Shown here piece by piece: positions 36,411 through 50,389 of a stretch of 64,000 bases of DNA; position 1 is the stretch's first letter; every line of letters begins with the position of its first letter. The notes below the pieces were generated by a model. It worked only from the letters and a program-made list of their open reading frames with translations, did no database searches and was not told where the DNA came from. The DNA lies in assembly GCA_038502055.1 (NCBI GenBank), contig JAXRKN010000044.1, positions 11,367,501 through 11,431,500 on the forward strand, given 5' to 3'. A program made the translations under genes and the position numbers. The DNA comes from Tanytarsus gracilentus (lineage: Eukaryota > Arthropoda > Insecta > Diptera > Chironomidae).

Positions 36411-39400
36411 AAATAAATAAATTTAATAAACTTTGAAGACATATAAAATCAGTTACAAAACTTACACAATCAACTCACTCACTCAATGAATTTATTTAAG
36501 CTCAACTCAATTCATATTTGTGTAATTTCATGTTATGTAAATTGTCAAGATCCTTCTTTATATGCGTTGAACAATGCAATAAAACATGAGAACGTTGCTG
36601 TGTAGTCAATTTTATGTACGCACGACTCTCTCCGCATGTTCTTCTTCTTTCATTTGCAGAGAGAAAATTGTTTACACTCCTCAGTTATGTCATAAATTTC
36701 ATCATCATAGAAATAGCAGAAAATCTCTCTCTGTTGTCTGTTCAACATTTCATGGAATTATGTTAATTTTAGTTTGAGGAATTTCTGCGAAAATATGCAA
36801 AAAATGGTTGTGGGTCGGCACTCAAGTGGAAATCTTATGTGTCGAAAAAGAGCTTCTTGGCTTAAAGTCTTTTTTCTCTTTAAAAGATGGATACACATCA
36901 CTTCCTTTTTCATGCGTAATGCGACGAGCGAAAGAAATTTCGCCTTAATAGAGCGAAGGAGCAATGTTTAGCATGTCATAAATTTTACATCTCAAATCCT
37001 CTCGGAGCTTTGGAGCATTTCACGTTGCTCTGATTCATTTCATTGAATTTCATAAAAGCGTGCGATTTTTCATATGCTAAGCGTCACGTTAGAAATATTT
37101 ATTTCTTCATTGGATGTAATAGGTGTGGATTATTAATGCGGAAAAGATTAAAGCGAGGGGTGAGTAGCTCTGGTTGAATTCGAAAATACTTTAAAGAAAT
37201 AATTACAGATTTACAATTTTTTAAATTTAGAAAAATTATTCTCAACCCAAGTTGCAACCCCTCGTATGTAAAAATGTTTCATAACACCCAGGTGAACAGT
37301 TGTATGACATTGATCGTAATCATTGACTTTGTCACGCGGTGTTTGATATTTTGGCACGCAAACCAATTCAATGGAATTCCAATGAAAATCAAGTTTCTCA
37401 TTTTTCAACTAATTTATTCGCTATTGCGTGATTTGTCAAATTTGCATAAGTTAAAAAGGATTTTTATAATTTTCTCTTTTTAACGCTTTATGAACAAATA
37501 AGCATGACGATAAACTCAATTAAGATGAAGCGAGTGGAGGGAAATTTTTTGCATAAACTTTTCTCGCTTTCGTTTATTAATAAAAAATATTTGTCATTTT
37601 TTCTCGCTTCCTCTTGTCACCTTTTTATCAACGATGCGACCCTTGGGCTGATTCGGAATTGATGTCACGTTATTTTATAAAAAATTTAATAGACTTCTAA
37701 AAATTGAATCTAAGGAAATTTGATTTCAAAACTGTTGCATGTTTTCAAAAATTTGCGTTTTTACCTTCTGACTCTGTTCTATCTCTAAAACATCACAGCG
37801 AAGAATTATAGCCTTACTTCAACATTTTTACACTCTACCGCACGCATTTTCATTAACATGAAAGCAAACAACTAAAAATGATGACGCTGACAAGATATAA
37901 AAGCGTCTATACATTTCCCACTTTCCACAAATTCATGGCTTGTTACTTCACCGGTAATCTCCTGTTACTCGTCTACTCTCAAATGTTTTTTGAGGATACG
38001 AAGATTAAATTCAGCAATTTTCTTTTCATTTTTTTATTCATGTTAAGATTTTTAATGGAGTTTTTTTTATCGAAATAAACACCGAGAGCGGAAAATTAAG
38101 CGAAAGAAAATTTGCCCCCGAGACTTTCTGTATCACATTCAACATTTATGACTACTTTCCGATGTGTCATTGAGGTAAAAATAATTTTCTAATTTGTATG
38201 ATAAGCAGATTACCCAGAGGGAAATTTATTGGGTTAAATTTTTTTAATAAATTGAAAAAATTGGTGAAAAAGTTATCTCACCACAAAATTTAGTTTTTCT
38301 TGTATAGTGTGTGGTTAATTTGTGACAAAGACAAAATTTCTCACTGGGTAAACTCGCAAAAGCATTAAGGAAGCCAAAATTACCAAGCGATGAAGAAATT
38401 TTTAACAATGATTCTTATCTCAGTTCTCATATTTTATATTAACGAGAAATTTTCATTTTCAGATAATCATCATCCGGCACATTCTGCGAGTGAGTGTATG
38501 AAGAAAAAAGAAATTTCTGCTCCGCCACAGGAATTTAAATTAATGATATTGAGATTCATTAAGCGTGTACTTTTCCCTTTGTCTGTCTACCACCATCATC
38601 ATAATAATAATCATCGTGCTGATGTCGAGAAAATTCACATGGTGGGTTGAATGCGGTTGTGAACAAATTGTCATGTAAATCAGTTAAATTTCGAGGTGAA
38701 AATCTCGAGAGAATTCAGGCCTAGAAATTATGCGGAAAAAGTTAAATAAAACTTTCTACTTCTCAACTCGAGAGCGATTGGACGTCTTAAATTGACAACA
38801 AGCGTTGGTTGCGGCTTTAAACATAATGACATTAACAAATATTTGACTTTTTTCTCAGTTCAGCTTCTTTTGTTATATGGCACATGAAAAAATCGTTGAT
38901 ACCATGCTCTCAGTCTTGTTTACAGTTTTTTTCCGAGGCTTTTTTTTCCGAGAGTTTTTCCGTGAAAGAAAATTGTTGTCATGTCGAGAATTTTTGACGC
39001 TCAATTTGAGAGGATTTGAAAGCGATAAGGAAGAGAAAGAAAATTTTAAGAATTTTTCCGCTAGAAAAAAAGGGGATGGAAGTTCATTAGTGAATTTTGA
39101 AAGCATTGTTTCCGCGCTAAATTGATTGTTGACACCATTCAACATTTCAATTTTTATGAAAATCAAATTAATTTCAGTGATTGATTTATTTGGAAGATTG
39201 ATGACGTAATTGACTTTTTTTGTATCGAAGGTATTGAAACTCTGGTGAATTAAAAATTTATTGACATTTGACACCTTCAATAATTAAAGATTTATCGAAA
39301 TATATTAGCGATGTCTCTAAAGAATTCGACCCTCGACTCCATTTCCTCTTTCACCCTCCTTAAAAATGTCAAATTCCATTCCACAAAATCATGAAATTTT

Positions 39401-42400
39401 AATTTCCATCATAAAGTTTAAATTATTAACGAAGCATTGTTTATTTTCCGTTGTTTTTCAGCGTTTTGAATGTATATATAGTAAAAATTTATGAGCGAGT
39501 GCTTTATGGACATTTTTAATCTCGCACTTTGACGTTCTTCAATTAGAGGTAAATTATTTCTCCGCTTCGTAAATTAAATCGACTTTCTGACACATTACCA
39601 GTAGCACTTAATAGCAGTTGAGTTTAAAATTATGGTCGTAATTATGTTCTCGCCAATTAATGACTTTTAATAGAGTTTTTCTCTCGGGAACGTTAAAAAT
39701 GAGGTTTCAACTGCAATCCTGGATGAGTGGTCTGACACTTTGGTAAAGTTTTAAATTAAAACTGTCTGAGTTTCACTTCCCTTCCTCAAATCCTGCATTT
39801 ATTTGAAACAAACTCGACAATCATCGCTCCGAGCAGAAAGTGAGAATATCACTCAGAAAATAGAAGAGCTTTTAGTCAGAAAAAGTATGCTGAATGCTGC
39901 CATGTGAATGTTTAATTTTAATTAAAATATCCGAAACGTGCTAAATGGCGATGAATATATCGCTGGTAGGTATAAATTAATTGAACGTGTGTATGTTGTT
40001 GAAAATCCTGTTTTCTGCTCGAATGAACTTTTAAGCGTTGACAAAAAAAAACATTTAATTGGTTTATTTTTACTGCCACCAATATTGTCCGGCTCAATTG
40101 CGATACATTCATACGTGCATATCAATAACGTTGAGGCGCGACAAAAGCTAAGGGTCATTTAAAAATTTCATCAAAATGAATTCAAATATTTATTCGAGTT
40201 CATTTGTTGATTTATTATTTGGTTCACTTTGGGCTTCAATTGCTAATTACTGCATGCTAATTACCATAATAATTTATTGGTAAAATTTCACCATTTATTT
40301 CCCTTCAGCTATCAAATAGCTTCCCAAACCCGCATCTATTGTTCGACATTCCATGATTTCATCAAATTATCTGAGCTTATCCTTGTGTAACGTTTATTGA
40401 GGGTATTAATTTCAACTTTATGAGTATCGAGCATGCAATTCGCAAATGAAAATTATTTTGAGAAATTTCAATTTAAAGAAAATCGAATTGAAATATTCAT
40501 TTTCTCGTTTGTGTTGAATCACAAAAATTCTTTTGACCTAATAATCGTAAATTCAGCAACGAAAATAAATTTTTAACATCGCAAGCTATTAAAAGCATCA
40601 CGAGTCAATAAAAGCGTTTTTCGAACCGCAGGAAAAACATTAAATTTTTACGCACATGGAGGTGGTGAAAATAAATCAATTTCAATTTCTCATCACGATG
40701 CAATCAAGATTTTTATTATGTGCAAAATTTTTCCTTAGCTGTGCCCCCAATCACATTTGGCATGATGGATCGTTTATCACACGGGAGAAAAAAAATCGAC
40801 ACTTTCGCTTCCTTTGCTCGCACAGCATGACCGAGATCGGTGTATCGACGCTTCCTTATATTTTTCTTTTCTTGGGGTCATTGATAAATTATGTCACATT
40901 TTTGAAAAAAATTAATTTTGATTAAATCAAATTTTTAAATTTTTAAATTAAATTTTTAAAATAAATTTTTTTTCTAACATAATTTACGAAGCATCCTCTT
41001 CACCTACCGCATATCTCTATACTGTCAATGGTGTTGACTTTTTTCGCAAATTGATAGCTTTTTCAATACCGGCCTTCCTCTTTTGCCGTTGCTGCATTCA
41101 AATTTGTCTCCTATCTATAATTAGATTTTCCCTTGATACAATTTCAATATGCTGTGAATATTGGATAAGTAGATGGGTATTTTGCAAGCAAGTGAGCGTC
41201 TTTGGATTTTTCTGTAATAGGATCCAGTGGCTTTTGTGAAAGAATCAATTTGCACATTCTTGGATAGAGTGAGAGAAAAATTCCAAAAGTTGCGGAATCA
41301 AATTTCATTTATTTAGAGAGAAAATTTTCATGGGCAAAATTAATTAAATTAAAGAATTAAAATCAAAAAATTAAATTATTTTTGCGGTTTATTTTAAACA
41401 CTTTATAAAAAAGATTCAAGCGAATAATTTAATAAAGCTTCCTCCATCTCCATTCTAACAAAAAAAATATGCCCATCTCCTGTGGGTCGTTCATCAACTA
41501 ATTGTTGCCGCTCTCAAGTGTATGTTCATAAAAAGGAAAATCTGAGGCCAACTTACAAGTGGCTGCGAATCCATTTTTCATCTTCAAAATCTTCAATTCT
41601 CCACCACCACCGCATGCTTTCAAAAACCAGCGTGAGGCTCAACGAATGAAAAACTTCCGATCATTAATCATTTTCAATTAAAAGACGTTTCTTGAGAATG
41701 TTGCGCTGTGTACGGCACTCGCTGTGTATTGCGTTTTTAAATTGCGAAGAGTAAATGACGTAAAAAGCTTTATGTTTTTCTTTCCCCGAGAATTTTCCAT
41801 ATCACAAACACAAATGCTTTTAAATCCTTGCTTATGAGAAAATGTCATGATTCATCATGGAAAAAAGTGATGATAATAACGGTGGTTAGATGTAGGGATG
41901 GCATGAAATTCGAAGCGATTCTGCAAATTATTTTTTTGCTCTCACTTAATTCTCGTCCACTCTCATTTATTTTTATTATGTACAAAACGAATGTGCGTGA
42001 CCTAATTTTAAGTGAAGTTTATGAGCCAACAAATTGAATACAATAAACGTGCGGCAAATGAAGGAACTTTATGCTCGAAATTCGCATTCATGAAAATGCC
42101 CCGAAAGAATATTTTGATTGTCAGGTTGAATAAAAGATTTTCTTTTTGTGAGAATGGAAAGTAAATAATTATTTAATCGATATTCAACTCAGTGAAATGG
42201 AAAAAGATTTAAATTTTCCGTAATAAATAAAGATGGTAACTGAGTTATTTTAATAAATTTTAATGAAAGTCAAAAAAAATATTTCAGATATATCTAAAAT
42301 TTGGAAAATTCATAATTTTTGATTAAACGAAAATTTAATAAATTCCAGAAAATATTTCAAATAAAACCAACACAGCATCAAAATGCCACAGGAGCTGATG

Positions 42401-43912
42401 GACATCACCACATGATTAAATTATTTATTTCCCTCCTAAAAATTTAACTCCAACATTTATCAAAACAAAATCAATTGTGGTTCCGAAATTTTATTCATTG
42501 ACTCACTCAAATCTAATAACTTTTCATTAAAGTCATTTGAAAAGCTAAATTCTGAACTTCAAAACTCAATTTCGCATTAATAAATCTCTTTTTCCTCTTT
42601 GTAAATCGTTCAATTGAAAAAAGTAATCTCAGGAAGAAGAATAAGGAGAGAACTTTTAACCTTGTGCTTTTTTTATGAGCGCACATACAGCTTACATTAT
42701 TATTGAGCAGAAAAGCTGAGATCAAAGGGAAAAAAGATTCATCGCCTATCATTTTCTTCTCTCTAAGCCGTCTTTTTGTCTGATAAGGCAAATAAATATG
42801 AAAGGAGAAGAAAAAGACGACTCGAGTACGACAAAAAGTGAGTGGGAGGAGGATGAGAAAAACTAATTAAGAGCGAGCGAATAATTCATCGATTCTCGTC
42901 GCAACTCTTTTGTTGTTAGTTTTTTCTATTAGCTAATGAAATTTTCTTTTATTTCTCTCGCAGCAACGCTGGCGTTTTCTCGTTACAATAAACGTTGTTA
43001 TAATCTCAATTTGCCCGCCAGTCCACTCTTCACGCTATCAATTTTCTACTCATCTTTCAGCAGCAGCCTCATCTATTGTAACATTAGCACTGCTATTAGG
43101 TTCATTGTGTCGACTTTTCCTTCCGAATTTATTTTATGAGATCGTTCTCATTCGCTTCAATTTGCGACACATATCAATCCGAATATCACAACTAAATTTG
43201 TGTCTGTATATAAATCGATAGTCAATGTAGTATAAAAAGCAATGAATGTAAATGTTTAACATCGTCGCTTTATCACAAACTTCTCTTCCAATTGACGTCA
43301 AAAGCTTTTTATTTTCTTTATATTTTTCTTGTATAAATAGAGAAAATAAAAATCAAGATTTGTTAACACATTCCACTATAGTTTGTTATTTTTAAAAAGA
43401 TTTGTCAATATGAGAAAAATCACATGTGAACAACTTGAGATTCAAGTTAAAATTATTAATTTTTAATTTTTTTTAATTACATTGCAATTTTTAAATAAAA
43501 TCCTGGATATGAAATTTATTTTTTTTACATTGAGAGTCGTCAGCTATACCTTTTCCAGCTAGAAAAAATCAGCATATTTTCTCGACTTCTGCATCATTTC
43601 CTTTGCATTTGCACATCGCATCGATAACGATTCAAAGTTTGATTGAAATTTATTTTGCAAAAATTGTTAAACTTTGTTGAATTTTCCAAGATCTTTTTTT
43701 TGCTTAGTAAATTTCAAATATGTTCTTCACCCCCACACGAGTGCACTCACAGCAAATGCTAAATTTTCCGAGAGAATTTAAACACGAAGTAAAAACTTTT
43801 GACGAACATTTCCCTTTCGAATGATCAAAGCACTCTTTTTGAGGTTAACGAGATGAAATGTCATGTATGGAAAAATTAATTTAATTTTTTGCTCATCAAC
43901 CGTGTCAAAAAA

Positions 43913-44082
43913 GCCAGGGATGAGAACTCCAAAATTTTGCGGCCACTTACTGCCACATACGGACACTTACGGACACTTACGGACACTTACGGACACTTAC
44001 GGACACTTACGGACACTTACGGACACTTACGGCCACTTACAGCCACTCACGGTCAAAAAAAATCGGAGTTCTCATCCCTGGC
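43913..44082. mobile_element. 170-bp MITE-like element with decamer repeat core
   Basis: Ends are an 18-bp perfect inverted repeat: GCCAGGGATGAGAACTCC at 43913-43930 and its complement at 44065-44082. Six A's adjoin each end outside, a possible target duplication or chance. Between the ends is a run of 10-bp units, mainly GGACACTTAC, with variants GGCCACTTAC, TGCCACATAC and AGCCACTCAC at the margins. The CAGGGATG-type end resembles hAT elements, but no 8-bp duplication is clear. No coding capacity. Confidence 0.75.
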
Positions 44083-47000
44083 AAAAAAGTTATGAATGAA
44101 TGAAGACTTAATCGTAAGCATCACTATACTATGATTGCGATGCGATGAGCACATTTAAGCTCAAAGAGCTTTTTTATGATGAATACATGTCAAGTGCATG
44201 TACGTAAAGTGAAGGAAGTTGAAACTAGCTGAGTAGCAGGTGAAAATGTGCAACAATGGTGCGTCATTAGAGTAGGAAGTCCTCATTTTTAATATCATCA
44301 TAATCGGATGTAAAGTACTCTAAGTATCTGGATTAAGCATGTCAACTGTCTCGCTTTGTAAGCTTTCCATACATAATCATCAGATTACGTTCACCTTTTT
44401 CATTTTTAAGCCGCCACTGGAGATACAGCCGTATAAAAACATCATCATCTATGTCGATCCAGGATATTTTCATCACTTGCTTGCTATGATGTCGAATATT
44501 GACGGAGTATAGAGGAAAATTTATTCACAATGCAAATAGAATTTTTTTGCAGATGTTTTCATCATCCGTAGCAGCAGTCAGCGTTTATGATTATTGCGGC
44601 TTTTTTGATATGTGCAATAAAAATTGGAAAAGAGTAAAATTGAATTTTTCATATATGGATATTTGCGGTAAATATGGCTCAATATCTGACGGTATTGAAA
44701 AAACATAAAAAAATTTGCTAAATTTTCATTTTTTAAATCCTTCAATTCGAATTGATTAAGAAATATTTTTGCAAGCAAAAACAATCAACTTTTGAGGGGG
44801 ATTAAATTCGTCTCAAGTTTCCTAATTAAATTCTGAAATGCTTCCAATTATTTTTTAACATCATCCTCGACATTTAATTGTCATGATTATTTTTTTAAAA
44901 TGATGTCAAATTTAACAATTATTAAAAATGTGATTTAAAAGTTTTCTAATAAATTAAAACACAGAACTTCCTTCCCAACCCAACAAGCTAAACTTCCTCT
45001 TTTTTCCCTCCTTTTATCATATTTTTCATTTCGCTCGAGTAATTTTCATAATTTAATTACCCAAGGAAATAAAACGGTCAATTATTTTTATTATTCTTTC
45101 GCAAACTTCCTTCTTCAAAACATTTTTCCATTCTTCATTTGAGATGAAAAATCTACCGAGAGATAAGAATCGTGTGAAGGTTGAGAAGGACGAGATTTGT
45201 TGCGTGCTTGAAATAAAAGCTAAAATTATGCTCACCGACTTGCCGGAAAGAAGAATTTTTATTGTGCGAGAATAATTTGCAGTAAAATATTATGAGAGTG
45301 TCTCTGGGAGGTGACACGCTATATAAGTTTTATCATCATGCAAAGTGAAGTAATTTTGGATGGAGGTTAATCGTAAATTAAGTCACGCATGCTTTTTTCT
45401 AATTTACTTTTTTAATACACACTCACTCAACAAGAATTATGTTCATGTCGAAAAATAAAAATTTCTTAAACGTGGCGCGTGATACAATTTACGAATGACC
45501 CCCAACATTTAAATTGCAGCTATTTATGTGAATAAGGTGAATCATTAGGATATTCATGAGCCTTAACGGCAAGTTGTTATTTATGTAAATTTTTGATGAG
45601 CAAAAAGTCCTACTTTGGGTTATTGATTATGATAATACTTTTGCAGGGCATTATCGATTTCTCACGAACATCCCACAATTTCAACCCTTGACTTGAGGCA
45701 GAAATTGAAGAGTAAGTTAAAATATCGAATTTTATATTCGTCTCTCAATGACTTAATTTTTTGTTGTTTGAGAATAAATTTTATTGACCACTTTTTAAGT
45801 GAAATGAGTCAATTAAATACTTTAAAATACACACAGAAAAATCATACAATTTAATTTTTAAAAATTTCATAAAAAAGTCTGATAATCGCATCAATTTTTA
45901 CTGTCACATGTAATGCAAGATTAGTCTTACAATTCATTGCGTTCTTCTCCTTTTTATGTGTGTATGTGAATTATGTTAGGAATACTTTCACATAAAATCC
46001 TATTTCATCTTATCCAATTTCCTCAAGTTTATTGACATTCGAACTTTTTTCTTCTCTCTTTCATTCACGAGAGCAGAAGGCAAGAAAAAAATTGTAAAAT
46101 CATTTTTTAAAGAATCACTCGAGCGTACATGGAGAAAAAGAGCACTGTATGTGAGATAAATTTGGATACGGTAAAACTCTATCCTTTTTTTGGCTCTATA
46201 CTGTCGTCATCTACTTTGCATTATTTACTAATGCCTTAAGGCTCTCGAAACATTTTTGCTTTGACTTCCAAATTTGTTGAGAAAACTTTTTGAAGTCAAC
46301 TCAAACCATCCTAAAGAAAGATCTCTGGTTATTCCAAAAATATTTATTTCTTGGTATCTTAAATAATTTTTGCTCAGACATTATTTGCCTAAATTTTGCT
46401 GGCTATATGAAATTAGAAAAGTTTTATTTATCTCATCAAAAACTCTTCTGATGTTGTTAGTGGTGTGAGATGCAATTATCGAAAAATATTATTTGAAAAT
46501 TAATAAATCTTATAGTTAGTTTTGTAGGCTTGCGAACGACCCTTAGGAGATCAATATCTTGAATTTCCAAATCAATAGACAGAAAAATTATTTTAATTAA
46601 AGGAAATGGAAGAAACTACCTCCCATAAAGCCACTCAGTGGTTTACCGAACAACCCCTTTTCTACAGAATAATTTTTACCGACAAGCAATAAGTTTTAAA
46701 TGAAATTCGGAAGTTGAAAAAAATATTAAGGCAATAAAATGTGCTTGAAATCCTCCGCATTTCGTTTTATTTGTCGCATGGCTTTTAAATTTCAGTCTTC
46801 TATTCATTCCTTAATCCGCTCATGAATAGAAAGTCATTCTCGGTAGAGTGTCGCGAGAGATTTTAGGAAAAATATTAGCGAAAATGGATTTCGTGAGAGT
46901 CATAAAATGATATCAACAGTTTATTGCGATATTTTTAGATAAACTCAAGTCATTGAAGAGGTTAAAATTGATTCGATTTTCTGAAAATTCTTTACAAAAA

Positions 47001-50000
47001 AAAGATTTGATTAATTTTAGAAATTTCCGATTATTTTGGTCAGTTGTCATGTTTTAGGTAAGAGGTTCTAAAATAACGCTATATTTTATTTTTTATTAAA
47101 AAATTATTTCTATTTTTAGAGCTTTCTTTATCTTATTTTCAAATTGAGTCAGACAAAAAGTTTTTAAATTTTGTGTCAACATGAATTTAAATGAATTTCA
47201 TTTCTATTAATTTAAAATCACTTTAGCCTTAAAACACTCTCGAGTTATAACAATTTCCATGGTTTCCAACAAGCAAAACTACACAAATGCAGTTCCACTA
47301 AATCTATTTGCATAACAGCGTCACAAGTCCATCATCGCATAATCTGTACGATATTTTTTTCCTTCGCAACACTGCAAAAAAATATTATCGTGCCGCATAG
47401 AGTGCTCGAGCGCAAATTCATCCAATTAAAAAAGTTTTTCATTAATCTCAAGTTGGAAATTATTCATTATTAAATTTATAATAAAAATGTTGATAAGCTC
47501 ACAGTTTTATATCAGTTACACCAACTCAAGTCATCCTCATTCGGTGCAATTTGCACATCTGAAATGGAATTAAAGCATGAATTTGATTAATTAAATTTGA
47601 AGTCAATTTTAAAAAATTTTATGATTTATTTTGCATCAATTGATTTTGGCACTGCATCAAAATATTTTATAATTTAATGCATTGACAAGGCTTACAGGGA
47701 TTTTTGCTTCTCCTGACGATGAAAAGTTTTGAATATTTCAATGGAAAACTTTCGCAACCAGATGAAATTAAATTAGTTATAAAAACAATTTTCCAAAAAT
47801 GGACAATCAATAAATCACAAATTTAGTTTTAATTAACTTCATTAGCCCTTTAAAAAATATTTTCCTTAATTACTTGATCAAATTCAAAAATTTCAAACTA
47901 AACCCACACATTAATTATGCAACTCTATTTTCACTAGCTAATGCACTTCCCATTTAAGTCATTTATTATTCCCGAACATACATGGCATGCCAAATTAGCA
48001 AATGTTAAAGTTTTTCGACTTCATTAGTTATTCCATGAAAACAAAAACTATTGTCGAACAAATGGAGCATGAAATTACATAAGAAAGATTTTCACAAAAC
48101 AAATTATTTTGTCAAATGCAGTTACAATTTTCTGCGTAAAAGATCTTGAACCAAAAATGTGCCACTGGCATAATATCTTGTTTTGACACGCAATGTTTCG
48201 CTTCGCTGCCGCCCCCGCACAAGAAATGCTCCAGGAAATCTCATTTAAATTAAAAAGTTTGCATTTCATTTCATCTAAATGGCCTCTCTCAAGATGTTGC
48301 AATGAGAAAATACTTTTTTGGTAATTTAAAGTCGAAAATAATATTTTTTTCTTAAAGCCGCGTGCGATGTTGTGAAGTAATCACAAAATTTTATTATATC
48401 GCTCGAGTAAGATCGTTGCCAGAGGAGCTCTTTAAATGTATATAAAAAGGAATTCTCTTTCTTTGTAGAAATCTCAAAATGTGATTACAATTTTCTTCTT
48501 TTTTCAATGAATTTTTTATGCTTCAAGGAATGAATGAGTTTACAAATTATCTAGGGGATTCAAAGTGTTGATATGATTGCATGATTAAAATTAGGAAAAT
48601 AAATTATTTCTTCAACTTGTGATTAATCAAATTTTGAAGAAAAACGTTAATAAATTTGATTTGTTTAAATTTTTCTTTAACAATTTCATTCTAATAAATT
48701 TATAAACTTGTTTAAAAATTTATAACAAAACCATCTAATTTTCCATTTGACCTTTTGCATCCATCAAAAAGTGCCAAAGGTAAATATTAAGCATGGAATC
48801 TTTCTCGTAAAGCATCCGGTGAACACGTGCGTACGCTTCAAATCCCAAACGTAGCATACATGCACCTAAAGAATGAGAAAATTTTAAGCCTCGCAACAGA
48901 GTAAATCAATGATGAGCTTAAACATGAATAGAGAGATACTTTCAAAGTCTTCTTCATACTCTCGAAAGCTTTTCCTATTAGCTCTCATAGTTCCATACAG
49001 ATCCTCATCAATGACACAAGCACGTAGTGTGTCTCCAAATATGTTCATTAAATTCACACAACTCACTACATCACAAAAGAGCGAGTGAAAAAAAGGCAAA
49101 AATTTAATGTTGATTTTTTCTCTCTTATGCAATTTAAAAGCATTAAAGCACTTACTACCCATGACACTGTATCCATACACACATATATATTTTTTGTATA
49201 AAAGTAAATGTACACAAGACGAGAGCGCAAATGAAAAACGTAGCGAAATGACATTCATGTGAAAGAAGTAAAGAAAAGGATCAAATCGCAAAGGGATCTC
49301 TCAAAGTGGATTTTTTTAAAAGAGGAGGGAAAAGTGTCGAAAAATATTTGTTTCGAAAATCTCGGCATTATGAGTAAACCGGGAGAAATATATGCAGATG
49401 TTAGAGAGTCAAGAGGGAATTTTTAGGCAAACAATTTTTCCATTCCCAGTGGGTGAGTTATAAAAAGCTTTAGTGGTGATTGTTGAATTTGCATTGAAAT
49501 ATTTTTTCTCACAAATATTTTAAAAAATGTTCTCAACTATAAATGTAAACTTTTATTCATCTCTAAATAGAAAAGTTTTCATCATTAAATTTTTCTCAAT
49601 GGGGTTTTCATTTCAATAAAAAATTATTCAATAATATAATGATGGTGAGAAGTGAGTTCATGGATGAATGCACAAGATTCTAATTTAAAGCAGGAAATGG
49701 GAGGAATAAAAAATATTTTGCACTTCTTGAATATTTCATTTCGTAAAAAAAAGGCAAAAGATGAGGATAAGATTTCATATTTTTCTTCCCCAACATCGAG
49801 TGGGAGTCAAGCTCGTTGAATTGAAGGGAAAATGCCGTCAGCAATGTCATAGAATTATAGCGATAAGAGCTTTCTTATTTGTGTTCAACACAAAAGCCAG
49901 GTAATGTGGGACTTTTCCTCCTCTAGACTTGCAAACTCAAGTAAATCTCACTCGAATGTTAAAAAAGACCGCAAATATGTATTTGCATATGGGTCATGCA

Positions 50001-50389
50001 CACTCACACGGTAAACATTTCATGAACAGCAACGATGAGCTTCAACTCATTTCAATGCATACAAAACATGTCGAGAGATCAATACACAACATGCACTTGA
50101 CATGGTCCTCTCAAATGATCCACATGATACCTGTCGATTTGGAATTTTGCAGATTTTCACAAAAATATTTTTTACTCAGAAAATTTTGCAATCGAAATAA
50201 TTAAACATGTGGTCGTAGCAACCTCAGAGTTCATCATTATTAAAATTAATTTTCACTCTCTCGGACCAAATTTTCCTCTCCTCAATTTTCCAAATTCTCT
50301 GTATTTAACAACAAAATTGTATTTTAACTAGCAGTGATTAAATTTTTAGTGACTTGTCAGCAAAAGCAACAAAAGTTTCATCGCAAGAA

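Larger units (their letters stand above)
33446..50389. other. 17-kb gene-poor region with embedded repeats
   Basis: No recognisable coding gene on either strand. It contains the 120-bp minisatellite and its flank (about 35,140-36,410) and a MITE-like element (43,913-44,082), listed separately. TATA-like words occur often, as expected by base composition. The part next to 33,445 probably contains the GPCR promoter or 5' untranslated exons; the part before 50,390 contains the alpha-tubulin promoter. An 86-codon frame from ATG 38390 has a hydrophobic start but no other support. Confidence 0.5.

Noticed and set aside
38390..38650. 86-aa frame with a hydrophobic N-terminus (MKKFLTMILISVLIFYI), possible secreted peptide
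   Set aside because: Single short frame in A/T-rich DNA, with no cleavage-site or mature-peptide pattern and no supporting promoter evidence.
43863..44099. Open frames encoding TYGHLRTLTD-type repeats on the + strand
   Set aside because: Translation of the decamer array inside the MITE; several frames are open because the 10-bp unit lacks stops.
37896..48448. TATA-like boxes at about 37896, 45321 and 48437 as promoters of hidden genes
   Set aside because: Such words are frequent by chance in this composition and no coding exon follows.
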